From Gemmatimonadota bacterium (GTDB lineage Bacteria > Gemmatimonadota > Gemmatimonadetes > JACCXV01), in the NCBI GenBank assembly GCA_013696835.1, contig JACCXV010000176.1, positions 1 to 6,823 on the forward strand: 6,823 bases of DNA, written 5' to 3'. Shown piece after piece: positions 6,613 through 6,823 of the stretch; the stretch's first letter is position 1, and each line of letters starts with the position of its first letter. A model generated the notes under the pieces. That model was given only the letters and a program-made list of their open reading frames with translations. It was not told where the DNA came from and searched no databases. The position numbers were made by a program, and so were the translations under genes.

Positions 6613-6617
6613 GGATC

Positions 6618-6646
6618 AACCTAGAGTCGCGGTCGGGTTGCGGCAA
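6618..6646 (-). promoter_or_regulatory. Weak candidate promoter for the PQQ-propeller gene
   Basis: On the - strand, TTGCCG (6646-6641) and TAGGTT (6623-6618) are separated by 17 bases, resembling -35 and -10 boxes. The -10 match is poor, and the implied transcription start falls at the GTG codon, so the mRNA would be leaderless. It is listed because the 67-base divergent gap must serve this gene unless transcription comes from elsewhere. Confidence 0.15.
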
Positions 6647-6647
6647 C
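6637..6647. promoter_or_regulatory. Inverted repeat GTTGC-G-GCAAC in the divergent intergenic gap
   Basis: The 5-base arms are perfect around a single central base, in the 67-base gap between the divergent genes starting at 6612 (-) and 6680 (+). A second perfect palindrome, ggccgcggcc, lies at 6654-6663, but it is pure G/C and likely chance. A shared operator for both genes is possible but unproven. Confidence 0.25.
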
Positions 6648-6667
6648 GCGCGGGGCCGCGGCCGACC

Positions 6668-6674
6668 AAAGGAG
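6668..6674 (+). promoter_or_regulatory. Shine-Dalgarno AAAGGAG for the right-edge gene
   Basis: AAAGGAG is followed by 5 bases and then ATG 6680. It is among the best ribosome binding sites in the window and is the main support for calling the short right-edge frame a real gene. Confidence 0.6.
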
Positions 6675-6679
6675 CAATC

Positions 6680-6823
6680 ATGGAGCACGAGACGACGAAG
6701 GGGGAGGAGGGGCCCGGAGGCGCCGTGCTCGCGAGAGAAGCAGCCTCAGGCACGGCCCCAGGCGCTTCCGGCGATGGGACGACCCTCGCGCCCGTGCGTG
6801 TGCGGGATCTGCCAGCCGAGGTG
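6680..6823 (+). CDS. N-terminal fragment of an unidentified protein; possibly an asparaginyl-tRNA synthetase (runs off the right edge)
   Basis: The frame is open from ATG 6680 to the window end (48 codons) behind a good Shine-Dalgarno. The first 36 or so residues are low-complexity and Gly/Ala/Glu/Thr-rich (MEHETTKGEEGPGGAVLARE, then an Ala/Gly stretch), probably disordered and without a signal peptide. The only informative stretch is the end, LAPVRVRDLPAEV. A start of the form R-(V/I)-R-D-L-P-x-x-V often precedes the OB-fold anticodon-binding domain of some bacterial AsnRS proteins, as far as I recall. Ten residues cannot settle this, and the family name is a guess. It is divergent from the PQQ-propeller gene, with 67 bases between the two starts. 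Confidence 0.6.
   Translation, partial: MEHETTKGEEGPGGAVLAREAASGTAPGASGDGTTLAPVRVRDLPAEV

Noticed and set aside
6654..6663. Palindrome ggccgcggcc as an operator or terminator
   Set aside because: It is a pure G/C palindrome in about 70 % GC DNA, expected by chance, and has no following T-run.

Overview
The window reads as high-GC bacterial chromosome (roughly 70 % GC by eye) from a Gram-negative with an outer membrane. Two genes encode exported proteins with type I signal peptides, and one of these ends in an Omp85/BamA-type beta-barrel with a terminal aromatic residue. The pairing of an M1-like metallopeptidase, a PD40 propeller and a BamA barrel in one chain recalls Gemmatimonadota and related phyla. 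That taxonomic guess is inference from gene style only. I see no transposase, integrase, RNA gene or CRISPR array, and base composition is even throughout.

Layout: four + strand genes come first. They are (1) the 3' portion of a type II (Rhizobium etli-type) L-asparaginase, from the left edge to 1021; (2) a divergent two-part carboxymuconolactone decarboxylase (CMD)-like protein, 1171-1884; (3) a hot-dog-fold acyl-CoA thioesterase, 1881-2330, overlapping gene 2 by 4 bases; and (4) a 1029-residue secreted metallopeptidase / TolB-like propeller / BamA-like barrel protein, 2402-5491. Gene 5, a BamB-like PQQ-propeller protein, lies on the - strand (6612-5485) and meets gene 4 tail to tail with the stop regions overlapping by 7 bases. 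Gene 6 starts divergently at 6680 on the + strand and runs off the right edge. Its last visible residues faintly resemble the start of an asparaginyl-tRNA synthetase.

Functional reading: genes 1-3 look like a small soluble metabolic group (asparagine hydrolysis, a CMD-fold protein of unknown reaction, acyl-CoA hydrolysis), with genes 2 and 3 probably translationally coupled. Genes 4 and 5 are envelope proteins. The 71-base gap between genes 3 and 4 holds a perfect 20-bp tandem repeat followed by a short inverted repeat next to the gene 4 start codon. This is the only conspicuous non-coding structure in the window.

The most interesting item is gene 4. It joins a HExxH gluzincin-like domain and a PD40 propeller to an outer-membrane barrel in one polypeptide, beside a separate BamB-like propeller gene. 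Its architecture is clear from the sequence, but its function is not.
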